Assembly: GCA_020248405.1 (NCBI GenBank)
Contig: JADCHQ010000011.1
Span: forward strand, 62,001 to 126,000
Reading direction: 5' to 3'
Length of the DNA stretch: 64,000 nucleotides
From: Rhodocyclaceae bacterium
Lineage (GTDB): Bacteria > Pseudomonadota > Gammaproteobacteria > Burkholderiales > Ga0077523
Part shown: in pieces, positions 48,553-57,499 of the stretch
How the letters are laid out: each line of letters starts with the position of its first letter
How positions within the stretch are numbered: the stretch's first letter is position 1
The notes under the pieces: generated by a model
Database searches by the model: none
Told to the model about the DNA's origin: nothing
The model's input: the letters and a program-made list of their open reading frames with translations, nothing else
Translations under genes and position numbers: made by a program

Positions 48553-50628
48553 TCAGGCCCGGCCCCCGAGAACCGCGACCACTCGAATGGAGCGGCCGTC
48601 GGGGACCTCGGCGTGTGAGAGCACCTTCAACTGTGGGGACGCACGCCGCAGGAAGCGTGACAACAAGGTGCGAAGAGGCGCTGGAACCATGAGCACGGAG
48701 GGCTGCCCGATGGATTCTTGATCCTGTACCAGCTTGGCTGCCTGCTTCAACAGGTTCTCCGCAAGATTCGGTTCGAGGCCGGCGCCCTCCGGACCCCTCG
48801 CTTGGGACGCCTGCATCAATACCCGTTCGAGTTCGGAATCGAGCGCTATGACCTGCAGCTCTCCACTCCCAGGAAGTATTGAGGCGATGATAGCACGCGA
48901 CAAGGCGAGCCTCACCGCTGCAGTGAGTTCATCGGGCTCCTGGGTTCGCGTGGCGTGCTCGGCAAGCGTCTCCAGAATAGTGCGCACGTCGCGCACATGC
49001 ACGCCCTCGGCCAAGAGGTTGCCCAACACCTTTTGCACTACGGTCACGGGCAGGAGCTTTGGTACCAATTCCTCCACGAGCTTTGGAGATTCCTTGCTCG
49101 CATGGTCAAGCAACGCCTGTACCTCCTGACGCCCGAGCAATTCAGCCGCGTGCGCCTGGATGACACTCGACAAATGGGTGGCGATGACAGTGGCCGCGTC
49201 CACCACCGTGTACCCCAGCGAAATCGCCTGCTCGCGATTCTCCGCACTCACCCAGACAGCGGGCAGGCCAAAGGCGGGATCGCGCGTCGCACTGCCAGCC
49301 ACAGGCCCCAGGGCGCGCCCGGGATTGATGGCAAGAAACTGCCCCACCAGAACGTCACCAGCGCCAATCTCAACACCCTTGAGCGTGATGCGATAGCCGT
49401 TGGGCTTGAGTTCGAGGTTGTCGCGGATATGCACCGCCGGAACGAGGAACCCCATTTCCTGGGCGATCTTCTTGCGAATGCCGCGGATGCGGCGCAGCAA
49501 GTCGCCATCCTGGTTGCGGTCCACCAGCGGCACGAGCCGGAAACCCACCTCTAGCCCGAGCATATCGACACCAGGAACGTCCTGCCAGCCGATGTCGGCA
49601 CTCTCCGGCGCGGGCGGCGCAGGGGGCGGCTGCACCTCCGGCTGCCGGACACCGCGCTCGGTCATGAAGCCAGCCCCGGCAAGCGCCGCCGACATCAGCA
49701 AGAAGGCCAGATGCGGCATGCCCGGAATAAGCCCGAGCAGGGCCAGGATGGACGCAGTGACGTAGAGTGCCTGCGGACGCGTGAAAAGCTGCGCCACGAG
49801 CTGCTGAGACAGATCCTCGTCGGTGGCCACGCGGCTCACCACAATGCCAGCTGCCGTGGATATGATGAGCGAAGGAATCTGCGCCACCAAGCCGTCCCCA
49901 ATGGTGAGCAGAGTGTAGGTCTCGGCCGCGGCCGCGAACCCCAGGCCGTGCTGGGACATTCCGATCACGAGCCCGGCAAGAATGTTGATGATCGTGATGA
50001 CGATCCCTGCGATGGCATCGCCGCGCACGAACTTGCTGGCGCCATCCATCGAGCCGTAGAAGTCGGCCTCCTGGGCGATCACCGTGCGCCGCTTGCGCGC
50101 CTCTTCCTCTCCGATCAAGCCGGCATTGAGATCGGCATCGATGGCCATCTGTTTCCCGGGCATGGCGTCGAGAGTGAACCGCGCCGATACTTCCGCGATA
50201 CGCCCAGCGCCCTTGGTGATCACCACGAAGTTGATGACCACGAGGATGACGAACACCACCACACCAACAGCGTAGTTTCCGCCGATCAGGAAACTGCCGA
50301 AGGCCTCGATCACCTTGCCCGCCGCCCCCGGGCCCGTGTGGCCCTCCAACAACACGATGCGAGTGGAGGCCACGTTGAGCGACAGCCGCAGCAGCGTGGT
50401 CACCAGCAGCACCGTTGGAAACACCGAAAAGTCGAGCGGCCTGCGGGCGAACAGCGCCACCAGCAGCACGATCATGGAAACGGCAATGTTGAAGGTGAAC
50501 AACAGGTCCAGCAGGATAGTGGGCAAGGGCAGCGTCATCATCCCCAGCACAAGGATGATCAACACCGGACCCGCCAGCGTGGTGGCGGACATCAGGCGCG
50601 CCGGGGCGCCGGTGACAGATTCGGCCAT
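48553..50628 (-). CDS. flhA: Flagellar type III export gate protein FlhA
   Basis: 691 aa. Export-gate ring component with eight N-terminal transmembrane helices. The conserved cytoplasmic loop has ARFTLDAMPGKQMAIDADLN followed by EEEARKRR and ADFYGSMDGASKFVRGDA. The large C-terminal domain is the docking platform (ENREQAISLGYTVVDAATVI, THLSSVIQAHAAELLGRQEV). Length is normal. It begins 5 bp after the flhB stop. Confidence 0.97.
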   Translation of the reverse strand: MAESVTGAPARLMSATTLAGPVLIILVLGMMTLPLPTILLDLLFTFNIAVSMIVLLVALFARRPLDFSVFPTVLLVTTLLRLSLNVASTRIVLLEGHTGPGAAGKVIEAFGSFLIGGNYAVGVVVFVILVVINFVVITKGAGRIAEVSARFTLDAMPGKQMAIDADLNAGLIGEEEARKRRTVIAQEADFYGSMDGASKFVRGDAIAGIVITIINILAGLVIGMSQHGLGFAAAAETYTLLTIGDGLVAQIPSLIISTAAGIVVSRVATDEDLSQQLVAQLFTRPQALYVTASILALLGLIPGMPHLAFLLMSAALAGAGFMTERGVRQPEVQPPPAPPAPESADIGWQDVPGVDMLGLEVGFRLVPLVDRNQDGDLLRRIRGIRKKIAQEMGFLVPAVHIRDNLELKPNGYRITLKGVEIGAGDVLVGQFLAINPGRALGPVAGSATRDPAFGLPAVWVSAENREQAISLGYTVVDAATVIATHLSSVIQAHAAELLGRQEVQALLDHASKESPKLVEELVPKLLPVTVVQKVLGNLLAEGVHVRDVRTILETLAEHATRTQEPDELTAAVRLALSRAIIASILPGSGELQVIALDSELERVLMQASQARGPEGAGLEPNLAENLLKQAAKLVQDQESIGQPSVLMVPAPLRTLLSRFLRRASPQLKVLSHAEVPDGRSIRVVAVLGGRA

Positions 50629-50633
50629 GGCGA

Positions 50634-51791
50634 TCAGGCGGCCCTGCCGCCGCCCTCATCGAGCGCCGGATCGAGTTCTGGCGGCACCGGTGTGCCTGCG
50701 GGAGGCTCCGGGCGCTCCCCTCCCCCCGTTTCGAAGCGCTCCAACTGGTAGACATACGCCAGCACCTCGGCCACAGCCGTATACAAGGGCGCGGGAATCT
50801 CCTTGCCCAGTTCCGCATGGGCGTGCAGTGCGCGCGCCAGGGGAGGAACGCGCACTACTGGAACACCATGCTCGCGGGCCAGTTCAGAGATGCGTGCCGC
50901 AAGCAACGCTGCGCCCTTCGCAACCACCGTGGGCGCCCTCATGTTCGCTTCGCGATAGCGCAGCGCCACGGCGAACTCGGTTGGGTTGACCACGACCACA
51001 TCGGCCTTGGGAACCTCGCCCATCATCCGCCGGCGCGCAGCCTCGCGTTGCAACTGCCGGATACGCCCCTTGATCATGGGGTCGCCCTCGGTCTCCTTGA
51101 GTTCCTGTCGGACTTCCTCCTTGGTCATGCGCAACTGCTTGCGGTGCTCCCATATCTGGAACGGTACATCTATGATCACGACAAGCGTCAAAGCGCCGGT
51201 AGCCACCAGAAACGAGAAGCCCAGCATGCTCCCGAGATGGCCCAGTGCAGCCCGGGGCGGTTCGGTGGAGAGACCCACCAGGGGAGCGATGTCATTGGAA
51301 ACGATCCACACCACCGCCGCACCCACCACCGCCGCCTTGAGAAGCGCTTTGACCAGTTCGATGAGCGCATGCCAGGAGAACATCCGCTGCAGCCCGTTCA
51401 GCGGGTTGAGCCGTGAAAATTGTGGCGTCACCGCTTCCGCGCTCACCAGCCAACCGCTCAGCAGCATGGGTGCCGCCAAGGCTGCCGCCGCCACCACGGC
51501 GAACAACGGGGCGAATGCCAGCAGCGCATCAACCGTCAACGCGTAGAGCCGGGCGCCCATGATGTCGGCCCGGAAGGCCGCCGCCCGGTCAAGGGTCAAC
51601 CCTGCAGTCATCAGCGTCTCGAGACGCCCCGCAAAGGTTGCGCCGAAAAGACTTAACGAACCGCCCGCCGCCAGAAGAACAGCGAAAGTGGTCAACTCGG
51701 GAGAGCGGGGAACCTGACCCTTTTCACGCGCTTGCTCAAGCCGCCGGGGTGTTGGCGGCTCGGTGCGCTCAAGGTCGCTGTCTTCGGCCAT
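50634..51791 (-). CDS. flhB: Flagellar export switch protein FlhB with NPTE in place of NPTH
   Basis: 385 aa from ATG 51791 (MAEDSDLERTEPPTPRRLEQ). Four transmembrane helices, then the cytoplasmic domain RMTKEEVRQELKETEGDP and GRIRQLQREAARRRMM. FlhB cuts itself at Asn-Pro within NPTH to switch from hook to filament export; here the site is NPTE (269-272), with histidine replaced by glutamate. The rest of the motif context (VVVVNP, FAVALRYRE) is conserved. A Pro/Glu-rich tail of about 30 residues follows. It starts the flhB-flhA-flhF-flhG-fliA series. Confidence 0.95.
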   Translation of the reverse strand: MAEDSDLERTEPPTPRRLEQAREKGQVPRSPELTTFAVLLAAGGSLSLFGATFAGRLETLMTAGLTLDRAAAFRADIMGARLYALTVDALLAFAPLFAVVAAAALAAPMLLSGWLVSAEAVTPQFSRLNPLNGLQRMFSWHALIELVKALLKAAVVGAAVVWIVSNDIAPLVGLSTEPPRAALGHLGSMLGFSFLVATGALTLVVIIDVPFQIWEHRKQLRMTKEEVRQELKETEGDPMIKGRIRQLQREAARRRMMGEVPKADVVVVNPTEFAVALRYREANMRAPTVVAKGAALLAARISELAREHGVPVVRVPPLARALHAHAELGKEIPAPLYTAVAEVLAYVYQLERFETGGGERPEPPAGTPVPPELDPALDEGGGRAA

Positions 51792-51941
51792 GGACGGCGG
51801 TCGGGATGCGCACAGGCAGCGTCGTTTGAATTTAAACGAGTGTAGCACGCACCCCGCAGGGCAAATATGGGTGCCCAGGCCGGCCTGAACCCAGCGCCTT
51901 TCGCGCCATAATCACGTTTTTTGGTGCTAGCGGAGTCCGCC

Positions 51942-52553
51942 ATGAAGCAAGCCCTTGTCCTGGTCGCCACGCTTCTGTGGATGCCCGCTGCGGGTTACAC
52001 CCAGGAGCTGAAGCGCAACTATTACGAAAGCTACTTGGGTGTGGGAACCGGTCAAGCCAATCTTCGAGGCTTTTGCAAGGCCGTCGGTGCGGTCGCGGGA
52101 TTCAGCGGCACCTGCGACGATTCAAACACCGGCGTGAAGGTGTTCGGTGGCTACAAGTTCAATCGTTTGGGTGGCGTGGAACTGGGTTACACCAGCTTCG
52201 GGGAAGGCCGGGCCGACGGCACCCTTTCCGGAACGCCCGTGATCAGCCGGTGGAAAGGTTACGGCATCGACTTGAGCGCAGTGGGTACCCTGCCTTTAGG
52301 AGATTACTTCGAACTGTTCGTCAAGGGCGGGCTTACATTCTGGGACGTGAGGTCCACCACCATGACAGTGGCCTCGGGCGAGATCAACGACCGCGGTTTC
52401 TCGGGCCTGGTAGGCGGCGGAGGCACCTGGTGGTTCATGCAACAAGCCGGCTTGCGCCTGCAGTACGAGCGCTTCCAGAAGGTAGGCGATAGCTCGGTAC
52501 AGGTTCAAACCAACATCGATTTCGCATCATTGAATCTGGTGGGCCGCTTTTGA
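51942..52553 (+). CDS. Outer-membrane beta-barrel protein (OmpA-like transmembrane domain)
   Basis: 203 aa from ATG 51942. Signal peptide to about residue 21 (WMPAAGYTQ). The mature chain alternates polar and aromatic residues in about eight strands (YESYLGVGTGQANL, GVKVFGGYKF, GVELGYTSFG, FELFVKGGLTFWD) and ends in FASLNLVGRF, the C-terminal Phe used for barrel insertion. Two cysteines (CKAVG, GTCDD) probably form a loop disulfide. No peptidoglycan-binding domain. Divergent from flhB. Confidence 0.85.
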   Translation: MKQALVLVATLLWMPAAGYTQELKRNYYESYLGVGTGQANLRGFCKAVGAVAGFSGTCDDSNTGVKVFGGYKFNRLGGVELGYTSFGEGRADGTLSGTPVISRWKGYGIDLSAVGTLPLGDYFELFVKGGLTFWDVRSTTMTVASGEINDRGFSGLVGGGGTWWFMQQAGLRLQYERFQKVGDSSVQVQTNIDFASLNLVGRF

Positions 52554-52617
52554 ACGGGGTCAACCCCAGTCCGATATTCAGACAGGGTGGTAGCTCACGC
52601 ACCTTGGGAACGAACTT

Positions 52618-52797
52618 GTGGGCGCCCCGGCGGTCATTGAACTCATGTTTGGATCCAGACGACTGTGGTGGACGCCAGACCCGGCGAGCATCCGGGACAG
52701 CTTGCGCTGCCGCCGATGCGACGGGCGGGTTTTTCTCCGCAGCGGTGACAATGAGCAGGCAGGAGCAGCGTTGTCTTTGCACGACGCCTGGGTGTGA
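52618..52797 (+). CDS. Possible small CxxC protein
   Basis: An open frame of 59 residues from GTG 52618 to TGA 52797, ending 3 bp before the cytochrome b561 start. It has a CxxC (LRCRRCDGRVFLRSGD) that could bind zinc. The frame has no good ribosome binding site or recognised family. It could equally be chance or a remnant in the 250-bp gap between the barrel protein and cytochrome b561. Confidence 0.2.
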   Translation: MGAPAVIELMFGSRRLWWTPDPASIRDSLRCRRCDGRVFLRSGDNEQAGAALSLHDAWV

Positions 52798-52800
52798 CGC

Positions 52801-53349
52801 ATGAACTCGGCGGCTGGCTACACGCGCGTGGCCATCACCCTTCACTGGCTGATTGCGCTCGCTATTTTCGCCAACCTCGCACTTGGCTCGCTGATGACCG
52901 AGATGGCCATCAGCCCTCAAAAACTTCGCTTGTATTCCTACCACAAATGGCTTGGCGTGAGCGTGTTCGTACTGGCGCTCGCACGCATCGCCTGGCGCCT
53001 GACCCACCCGTCCCCCGCGCTTCCCCTTGGCTTGCGCCCCTGGGAACGAATGGCCGCAAGCGTGTCCCACGCGCTGCTTTATGCGCTCACCCTCGCGGTT
53101 CCCTTGAGCGGCTGGTTGTTCAGTTCTGCCAAGGGCTTCCAGACAGTCTGGTTCGGCGTTTTACCCATCCCCGATCTCCTGGCCAAGGATGCGCTGCTGG
53201 CCGATTTTCTGGTCGCTGTGCACGGCAACCTCAACGGGCTAATGGTGCTGGTGGTGACGGCGCATGTGGCAGCCGCGTTGAAGCATCATTTCCTAGCCCG
53301 GGACCCGGTTCTCGCGCGCATGCTGCCCCTGGTGCGCCGCGGTGGATAG
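52801..53349 (+). CDS. Cytochrome b561 family protein
   Basis: 182 aa. Four transmembrane helices binding two b haems in the inner membrane. His ligand candidates lie in TLHWLIALAIFANL, YSYHKWLGVSVF, SHALLYALTLAVP and VVTAHVAAALKHHF. The family moves electrons from quinol to periplasmic or membrane acceptors. It is followed by two YceI-type genes, a recurrent neighbourhood. Confidence 0.92.
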   Translation: MNSAAGYTRVAITLHWLIALAIFANLALGSLMTEMAISPQKLRLYSYHKWLGVSVFVLALARIAWRLTHPSPALPLGLRPWERMAASVSHALLYALTLAVPLSGWLFSSAKGFQTVWFGVLPIPDLLAKDALLADFLVAVHGNLNGLMVLVVTAHVAAALKHHFLARDPVLARMLPLVRRGG

Positions 53350-53396
53350 CTGCCGCACCGCCCCGCTCCATCTCGACCCGCGGAGAATCTTTGATC

Positions 53397-53960
53397 ATGC
53401 GTTTGCCCGTGCTGTGTTTGCCCGTGCTGTTCATCGGCATGCTGACCACCGGTCTGCCCGTTGCCAACGCCAACCCGCTCTCCCTCGACCTGACCCGCAG
53501 CCAGGTGGTTTTCGTCTCTCGGCAGATGAACGTCCCGGTGGAAGGCCGCTTCCAGCGCTTCAGTGCGCAAATCCAATTCGACGCAAAAAGGCCCGAAGCC
53601 GCCCGCGCGACCCTGGAGATCGATACCGCCAGCATTGATGCCGGCAGCCCCGAGGCCTCCGCTGAGGTGATACGCAAACCCTGGCTTCATACGGCGCAGT
53701 TTCCAAAAGCGATCTTCGTGTCCAGCGCGGTGAAATCCCTCGGCGGGGAGCGCTACGAAGTCAGTGGGCAACTCACCCTCAAGGGCAAAACCTTGCCACT
53801 CGCGGCGCCGTTCACCGTGAAGAGCCAGGGCGGGTCGCTGATCTTCGACGGGGCGCTGACGCTCAAGCGGCTTGACTTTGGCGTAGGCGATGGCCCGTGG
53901 AATGACCCCGACACCGTTGCGAATGAAGTACAAATCCGTTTCCGGTTCGTCGCGAAGTGA
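53397..53960 (+). CDS. YceI family periplasmic protein (first copy)
   Basis: 187 aa. Signal peptide to about residue 25 (TTGLPVANA). YceI lipocalin-like barrel: LDLTRSQVVFVSRQMNVPVE, ARATLEIDTASIDAGSPEAS, KPWLHTAQFPKAIFVSS. The family binds isoprenoid quinones or similar lipids. Second gene of the b561-yceI-yceI operon. Its sequence is quite different from the next copy, so this is an old duplication. Confidence 0.88.
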   Translation: MRLPVLCLPVLFIGMLTTGLPVANANPLSLDLTRSQVVFVSRQMNVPVEGRFQRFSAQIQFDAKRPEAARATLEIDTASIDAGSPEASAEVIRKPWLHTAQFPKAIFVSSAVKSLGGERYEVSGQLTLKGKTLPLAAPFTVKSQGGSLIFDGALTLKRLDFGVGDGPWNDPDTVANEVQIRFRFVAK

Positions 53961-54007
53961 CGCGACGGCCACCATCTGCAGCACCCGTAACCTTTCTGGA
54001 GACTCCC

Positions 54008-54571
54008 TTGAAAACCTGCCTTTTCCTCGCCGCAACGCTCGCCGTCGCCCCTGCCCTGGCCGCCCCTGAGAGCTACACCATCGACTCGCGCCATACCTTT
54101 CCGGTGTTCGAGGTAAGCCACCTGGGCTACTCGCTGCAGCGCGGCCGCTTCAACAAGACGTCCGGGAAGATCGTGCTCGACACCGCAGCCAAGAGCGGCA
54201 GCGTTGAACTCACAATCGACGCCGCCTCCATCGACATGGGTCTCGAAAAGTGGGACGAACACATGAAGGGCGAGGATTTTTTCAATGTGGCCAAGTACCC
54301 CACCATGACCTTCAGGTCGAGCAAATTGCTGTTTAGCGGCGACAAGGTGGTGGGTGCGGAAGGCGAATTCACGTTGCTCGGTGTCACGCAGCCGCTAAAG
54401 GTCACGTTCGCCGACTTCAACTGTGCCATGCACCCCTACGCAAAGAAGATGGCTTGCGGAGGTAACGCCGCAGCGGCCATCAAGCGTTCGGCGTTCGGCA
54501 TGACCTATGGGGTGCCTGGAATCGGCGACGACGTGAAACTGTCGATCCCCGTGGAAGCCTTCAAGGACTGA
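54008..54571 (+). CDS. YceI family periplasmic protein (second copy), TTG start
   Basis: 187 aa. The best start is TTG 54008, with GGAG at 53998-54001 and six bases of spacing; it gives a normal signal peptide (KTCLFLAATLAVAPALA, cleaved before APESY). A GTG at 53957 would add an unlikely 17-residue N-terminus. Canonical YceI motifs: IDSRHTFPVFEVSHLGYSLQ, ASIDMGLEKWDEHMKGEDFF, YPTMTFRSSKL. Cys pair in NCAMHPYAKKMACGG. The predicted role is periplasmic binding of a polyprenyl lipid. Confidence 0.9.
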   Translation: MKTCLFLAATLAVAPALAAPESYTIDSRHTFPVFEVSHLGYSLQRGRFNKTSGKIVLDTAAKSGSVELTIDAASIDMGLEKWDEHMKGEDFFNVAKYPTMTFRSSKLLFSGDKVVGAEGEFTLLGVTQPLKVTFADFNCAMHPYAKKMACGGNAAAAIKRSAFGMTYGVPGIGDDVKLSIPVEAFKD

Positions 54572-54618
54572 GGCCACCACCGGGAATCTGCCTGGCGCTG
54601 CCGCCGTTCCATCGATGC

Positions 54619-55125
54619 ATGGCCATGTCACCTGCACTACGCCTGAGCCTGTGGCTGCTCGCTCTTGCCGCCCCAGCCCCAGGGGTCGCCACGGCCCAGG
54701 TGTACAAATGGGTGGACGAGCGCGGCGTCACGCACTATGGGCAGAAGCCCCCAACGATGCCACCTCGCGCAGGCATCGATTCACTCGACATCGAACTGAC
54801 CGGCAACGACCCACCGAAACGCAGCGGCGACTGTTACTCCATCCAATGCCAGTACGAGCGTCTGCGCGCGGACAGATTGGAGCGCCAGGAAGAACAGCTC
54901 AAGGAATGGGAGGCGCGGCAGCGGGCGGCGACGGCACGAAAGCAGGCCGATGCAGCTGCCGCAGCTGCCGCTGCCCAGAGCGATGATCGCTGGTCGAGGA
55001 GAAGCCCAATCTATGGGCGTCCTATCCTGCGTCCCGCAGTTCCCCGCGTCCCGGCGCCAACGCAGCCTGCGGCCTCGGCAACTCCTGCGGAGCCTGGGGC
55101 GAGCCTGCGAATTTCTGGCGAATAG
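54619..55125 (+). CDS. DUF4124-containing exported protein
   Basis: 168 aa. Signal peptide to about residue 26. The DUF4124 motif AQVYKWVDERGVTHYGQKPP follows directly. The middle is a charged Glu/Arg/Gln-rich coiled coil (about 75-105), then Ala- and Pro-rich low complexity. Unknown function, common in beta- and gammaproteobacterial periplasmic proteins. Confidence 0.82.
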   Translation: MAMSPALRLSLWLLALAAPAPGVATAQVYKWVDERGVTHYGQKPPTMPPRAGIDSLDIELTGNDPPKRSGDCYSIQCQYERLRADRLERQEEQLKEWEARQRAATARKQADAAAAAAAAQSDDRWSRRSPIYGRPILRPAVPRVPAPTQPAASATPAEPGASLRISGE

Positions 55126-55186
55126 CTCGCCTGGCGTCCCCCGTTGCTGCGCGTCCAGGGACATCGGCAAAGACATAGCCGCCGGC

Positions 55187-55213
55187 AAAAAAAAGGCAGC
55201 CTGTAAGGCTGCC
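55187..55213 (-). terminator. Rho-independent terminator on the minus strand
   Basis: Stem GGCAGCC/GGCTGCC (55195-55201 with 55207-55213), 5-nt loop, then eight U on the minus strand (A tract 55187-55194). It ends transcripts from the DMT transporter gene, whose stop is about 200 bp upstream, or from a short RNA encoded in that gap. Confidence 0.85.
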
Positions 55214-55415
55214 CTGCGAACCCCCTAGCGGGGGAGGAGACCATCCTTTATTACGACCGGGCCAGCGATTACTTGAGCCCGGAGAACAGAATTTCTGTGT
55301 AGCGGACCTCGGCTGAGCGATCCAGGGATGCCCCATGGGGCGGCCCGGCGAATCGCCACCCAAAGACCTGGCGCCACCCATCATCTGCAGGGGAATTCAA
55401 TCGCCTGCGAAGGCC

Positions 55416-56327
55416 CTACTCGATGGCCGAATCGGGCTCCTCGTCGCGCCGAGTCACCCTGTGGCCCCAGGCCACGTACAGGCCGCTGGCGACAATAATG
55501 CTCATGCCGATCAGGGAATGGGCGTCGGGAAAATCCCCGAACACCACCCAACCCGTCAATCCGATCCACAACAGTTGGGTATATCCGAAGGGCGAGAGCG
55601 CCGATGCATGTTCGATTTCGAGCGCCTTTATGAGCAGGTAGTGCCCAGTCATGCCGGCACCACCCAACAAAAGGAACAAGGGCGCGTCTTGCCAGCGCAA
55701 GGGGTGCCAGACGTGAGGCAACATGAAGGTCATCAGCACCGCCCCCACCAAGGCGGTATAGAACAGCGAGGTACGCGGATCATCGTCTGCACTCACCTTG
55801 CGGGTAAGGATCTGATATAGGCTGTAGCACCCTGCGGATCCCAGGGCCAGCAGCACAGCGGGATTGAGCATCGCGCTTCCGGGTCGAACGATGAACAGCG
55901 TGGCTCCAAAGCCCACCAGAATCGCCACCCAACGTGCTCGGCTGACATTCTCGCCCAGCAGCCACACGGCTAGCAGCGCCACCAGCAGCGGCGAGACGAA
56001 ACTGATGGCCTTCACTTCCGCAAGCGGCAAGAAGGCCACTGCCCCGAAGTTGCATAGCGTAGAACCCAGCATGAGCACCGCCCGGCCAAGCTGGCCGCCA
56101 GGTTGTGCGGTTCGCACCAGCGCCGTCCCCATGGCTGGAGCGAATATGAGCAGCATCAGTCCCACGTGCACGGCATACCGCACCCACACCACCACAGGAA
56201 CTGGATAGCTGCGCGACAACCACTTGGCGGTGGTTTCCAGCACCGCGAAGCACAAGGCCATGCCAAGCATCATGGCGATGGCTTGCGGCTTGACGTGGTG
56301 TCCAGGGACAGCGGTCGGCGACGACAT
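55416..56327 (-). CDS. EamA/DMT family transporter
   Basis: 303 aa. Ten transmembrane helices in two EamA repeats: IAMMLGMALCFAVLETTAKW near the start, AVKSISF-like AEVKAISFVSPLLVALLAVW, GGAGMTGHYLLIKALEIEHA and WIGLTGWVVFGDFPDAHSLI. The pattern is that of the RhaT/SAM-type DMT group; substrate unknown. It is separated from the minus-strand terminator at 55187 by about 200 bp. Confidence 0.87.
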   Translation of the reverse strand: MSSPTAVPGHHVKPQAIAMMLGMALCFAVLETTAKWLSRSYPVPVVVWVRYAVHVGLMLLIFAPAMGTALVRTAQPGGQLGRAVLMLGSTLCNFGAVAFLPLAEVKAISFVSPLLVALLAVWLLGENVSRARWVAILVGFGATLFIVRPGSAMLNPAVLLALGSAGCYSLYQILTRKVSADDDPRTSLFYTALVGAVLMTFMLPHVWHPLRWQDAPLFLLLGGAGMTGHYLLIKALEIEHASALSPFGYTQLLWIGLTGWVVFGDFPDAHSLIGMSIIVASGLYVAWGHRVTRRDEEPDSAIE

Positions 56328-56407
56328 CGAAGCAGTGTATACGAGGGCTGGACAGAGCCTGGTGCTCGTTGGCGGCCCCGAAGTGTCACTAATTATTTAC
56401 TAATTTG

Positions 56408-56436
56408 TTGTCAATCCTTGATGACGACCCTAGAAT
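56408..56436 (+). promoter_or_regulatory. Sigma-70-type promoter
   Basis: TTGTCA (56408-56413), 17 bp, TAGAAT (56431-56436), in an unusually AT-rich patch (56388-56436). It ends 54 bp before the start of the unknown gene at 56491. Confidence 0.6.
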
Positions 56437-56490
56437 CCGCTACGTGTCGCAACCCTGCGGCCCGCAACCCGCCCGTCACGGGAGGTGGCT

Positions 56491-57420
56491 ATGGTCGGGA
56501 CCGAGGCAGGACGGTTAGGCGCCGTGTGGTCGCACATGCTTTTGTGCGAGGCGTTGGCCGAGGAGCGTCCAGCCCAGTTCATCGATGAAAGCGCCCGCCC
56601 CGGCCTGGAATCGCTGGAAATGGACGAGGCGCGAATGTTCGGGATCGGGCACGTGCTGCGCGTGGCCGCAACGAGCACGGAACTGGGCAGCACCGGGTTT
56701 CTGGAGGCCTTCGCCTCTGCCAACGAAATGGTCAACGCCCTGAGCTACCCTCAGCCCAGCCTGCAGGCCATGCTTGTATCGCCGAGCTCGGGCACTCGGT
56801 TCCTGGTGCATGTCCGTCACGACGAAGATGCCCGGCGCATGATGGGGCTCGCACGCCGCGCTGGTCACAGCCAGCGTTGCCTGTGCCTGAGGGTGGACTC
56901 AGATGACCCCATGCAGGCCATTCTCGCCGGCCGGGCGCGAGACCCCATGGCAAGCCGCATGGTCTATCTGGGCTCACTGGATCCGGAGGCCGCGGAGGCA
57001 CATGCCTGCGTCCAGGCGCTCAGCGCCCGGGATGATGACGGCGAGATGGCCTGGCTTGAAGCTCCCTTCAGCGACGACTCACAGCGCGATGCCCTGCTCG
57101 CCCAGGTGGAAGACGCCCGCCTCGGGGGCCACTCACACACGCCGTGGTGGGTAGGCGAGTTACGACTGCGGCGCCCCTTCCCCGGCATTTTCGGCCACCG
57201 GCTTCATACGGGTTGCCTGTTGCTGGCCACCGGACTGCGCGGGTCAACGCGGGAGTGGCTCACTGCCATCAGCCAGCGACTGAGCGATGCCTACCGCGAT
57301 ACGCGGCTTCCCGACGGCAGCCGGGGCGATCTCGCCTTCTGCCTTGTCGGAGGGGCGGGCCCAGACCGCGGGCTGGATTATCCGGCCTATCAGCGGGCCC
57401 GGCCCGGCCTCCACTCCTGA
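56491..57420 (+). CDS. Hypothetical protein, unknown family
   Basis: 309 aa from ATG 56491, five bases after GGAGG; an in-frame GTG at 56485 overlaps that site. No signal peptide or membrane segment. Acidic, mixed alpha/beta look; blocks include WSHMLLCEALAEERPAQFID, MLVSPSSGTRFLVHVRHDED, MVYLGSLDPEAAEAHACVQA and GCLLLATGLRGSTREWLTAI. I do not recognise the family. It has a good sigma-70 promoter and is monocistronic or followed by the cupin gene after 79 bp. Confidence 0.8.
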   Translation: MVGTEAGRLGAVWSHMLLCEALAEERPAQFIDESARPGLESLEMDEARMFGIGHVLRVAATSTELGSTGFLEAFASANEMVNALSYPQPSLQAMLVSPSSGTRFLVHVRHDEDARRMMGLARRAGHSQRCLCLRVDSDDPMQAILAGRARDPMASRMVYLGSLDPEAAEAHACVQALSARDDDGEMAWLEAPFSDDSQRDALLAQVEDARLGGHSHTPWWVGELRLRRPFPGIFGHRLHTGCLLLATGLRGSTREWLTAISQRLSDAYRDTRLPDGSRGDLAFCLVGGAGPDRGLDYPAYQRARPGLHS

Positions 57421-57499
57421 CACGGGATTGCAACGCCGGGGCCGCTTCCGCTAGATTCAACGCCCCCTTTCACCGCCCGCACTGCGAGGAACGCTGGTC

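Noticed and set aside
51861..51876. A sigma-54-like sequence upstream of flhB (minus strand GGGCACCCATATTTGC)
   Set aside because: The GG to GC spacing is 11 instead of 10, which sigma-54 does not normally tolerate.
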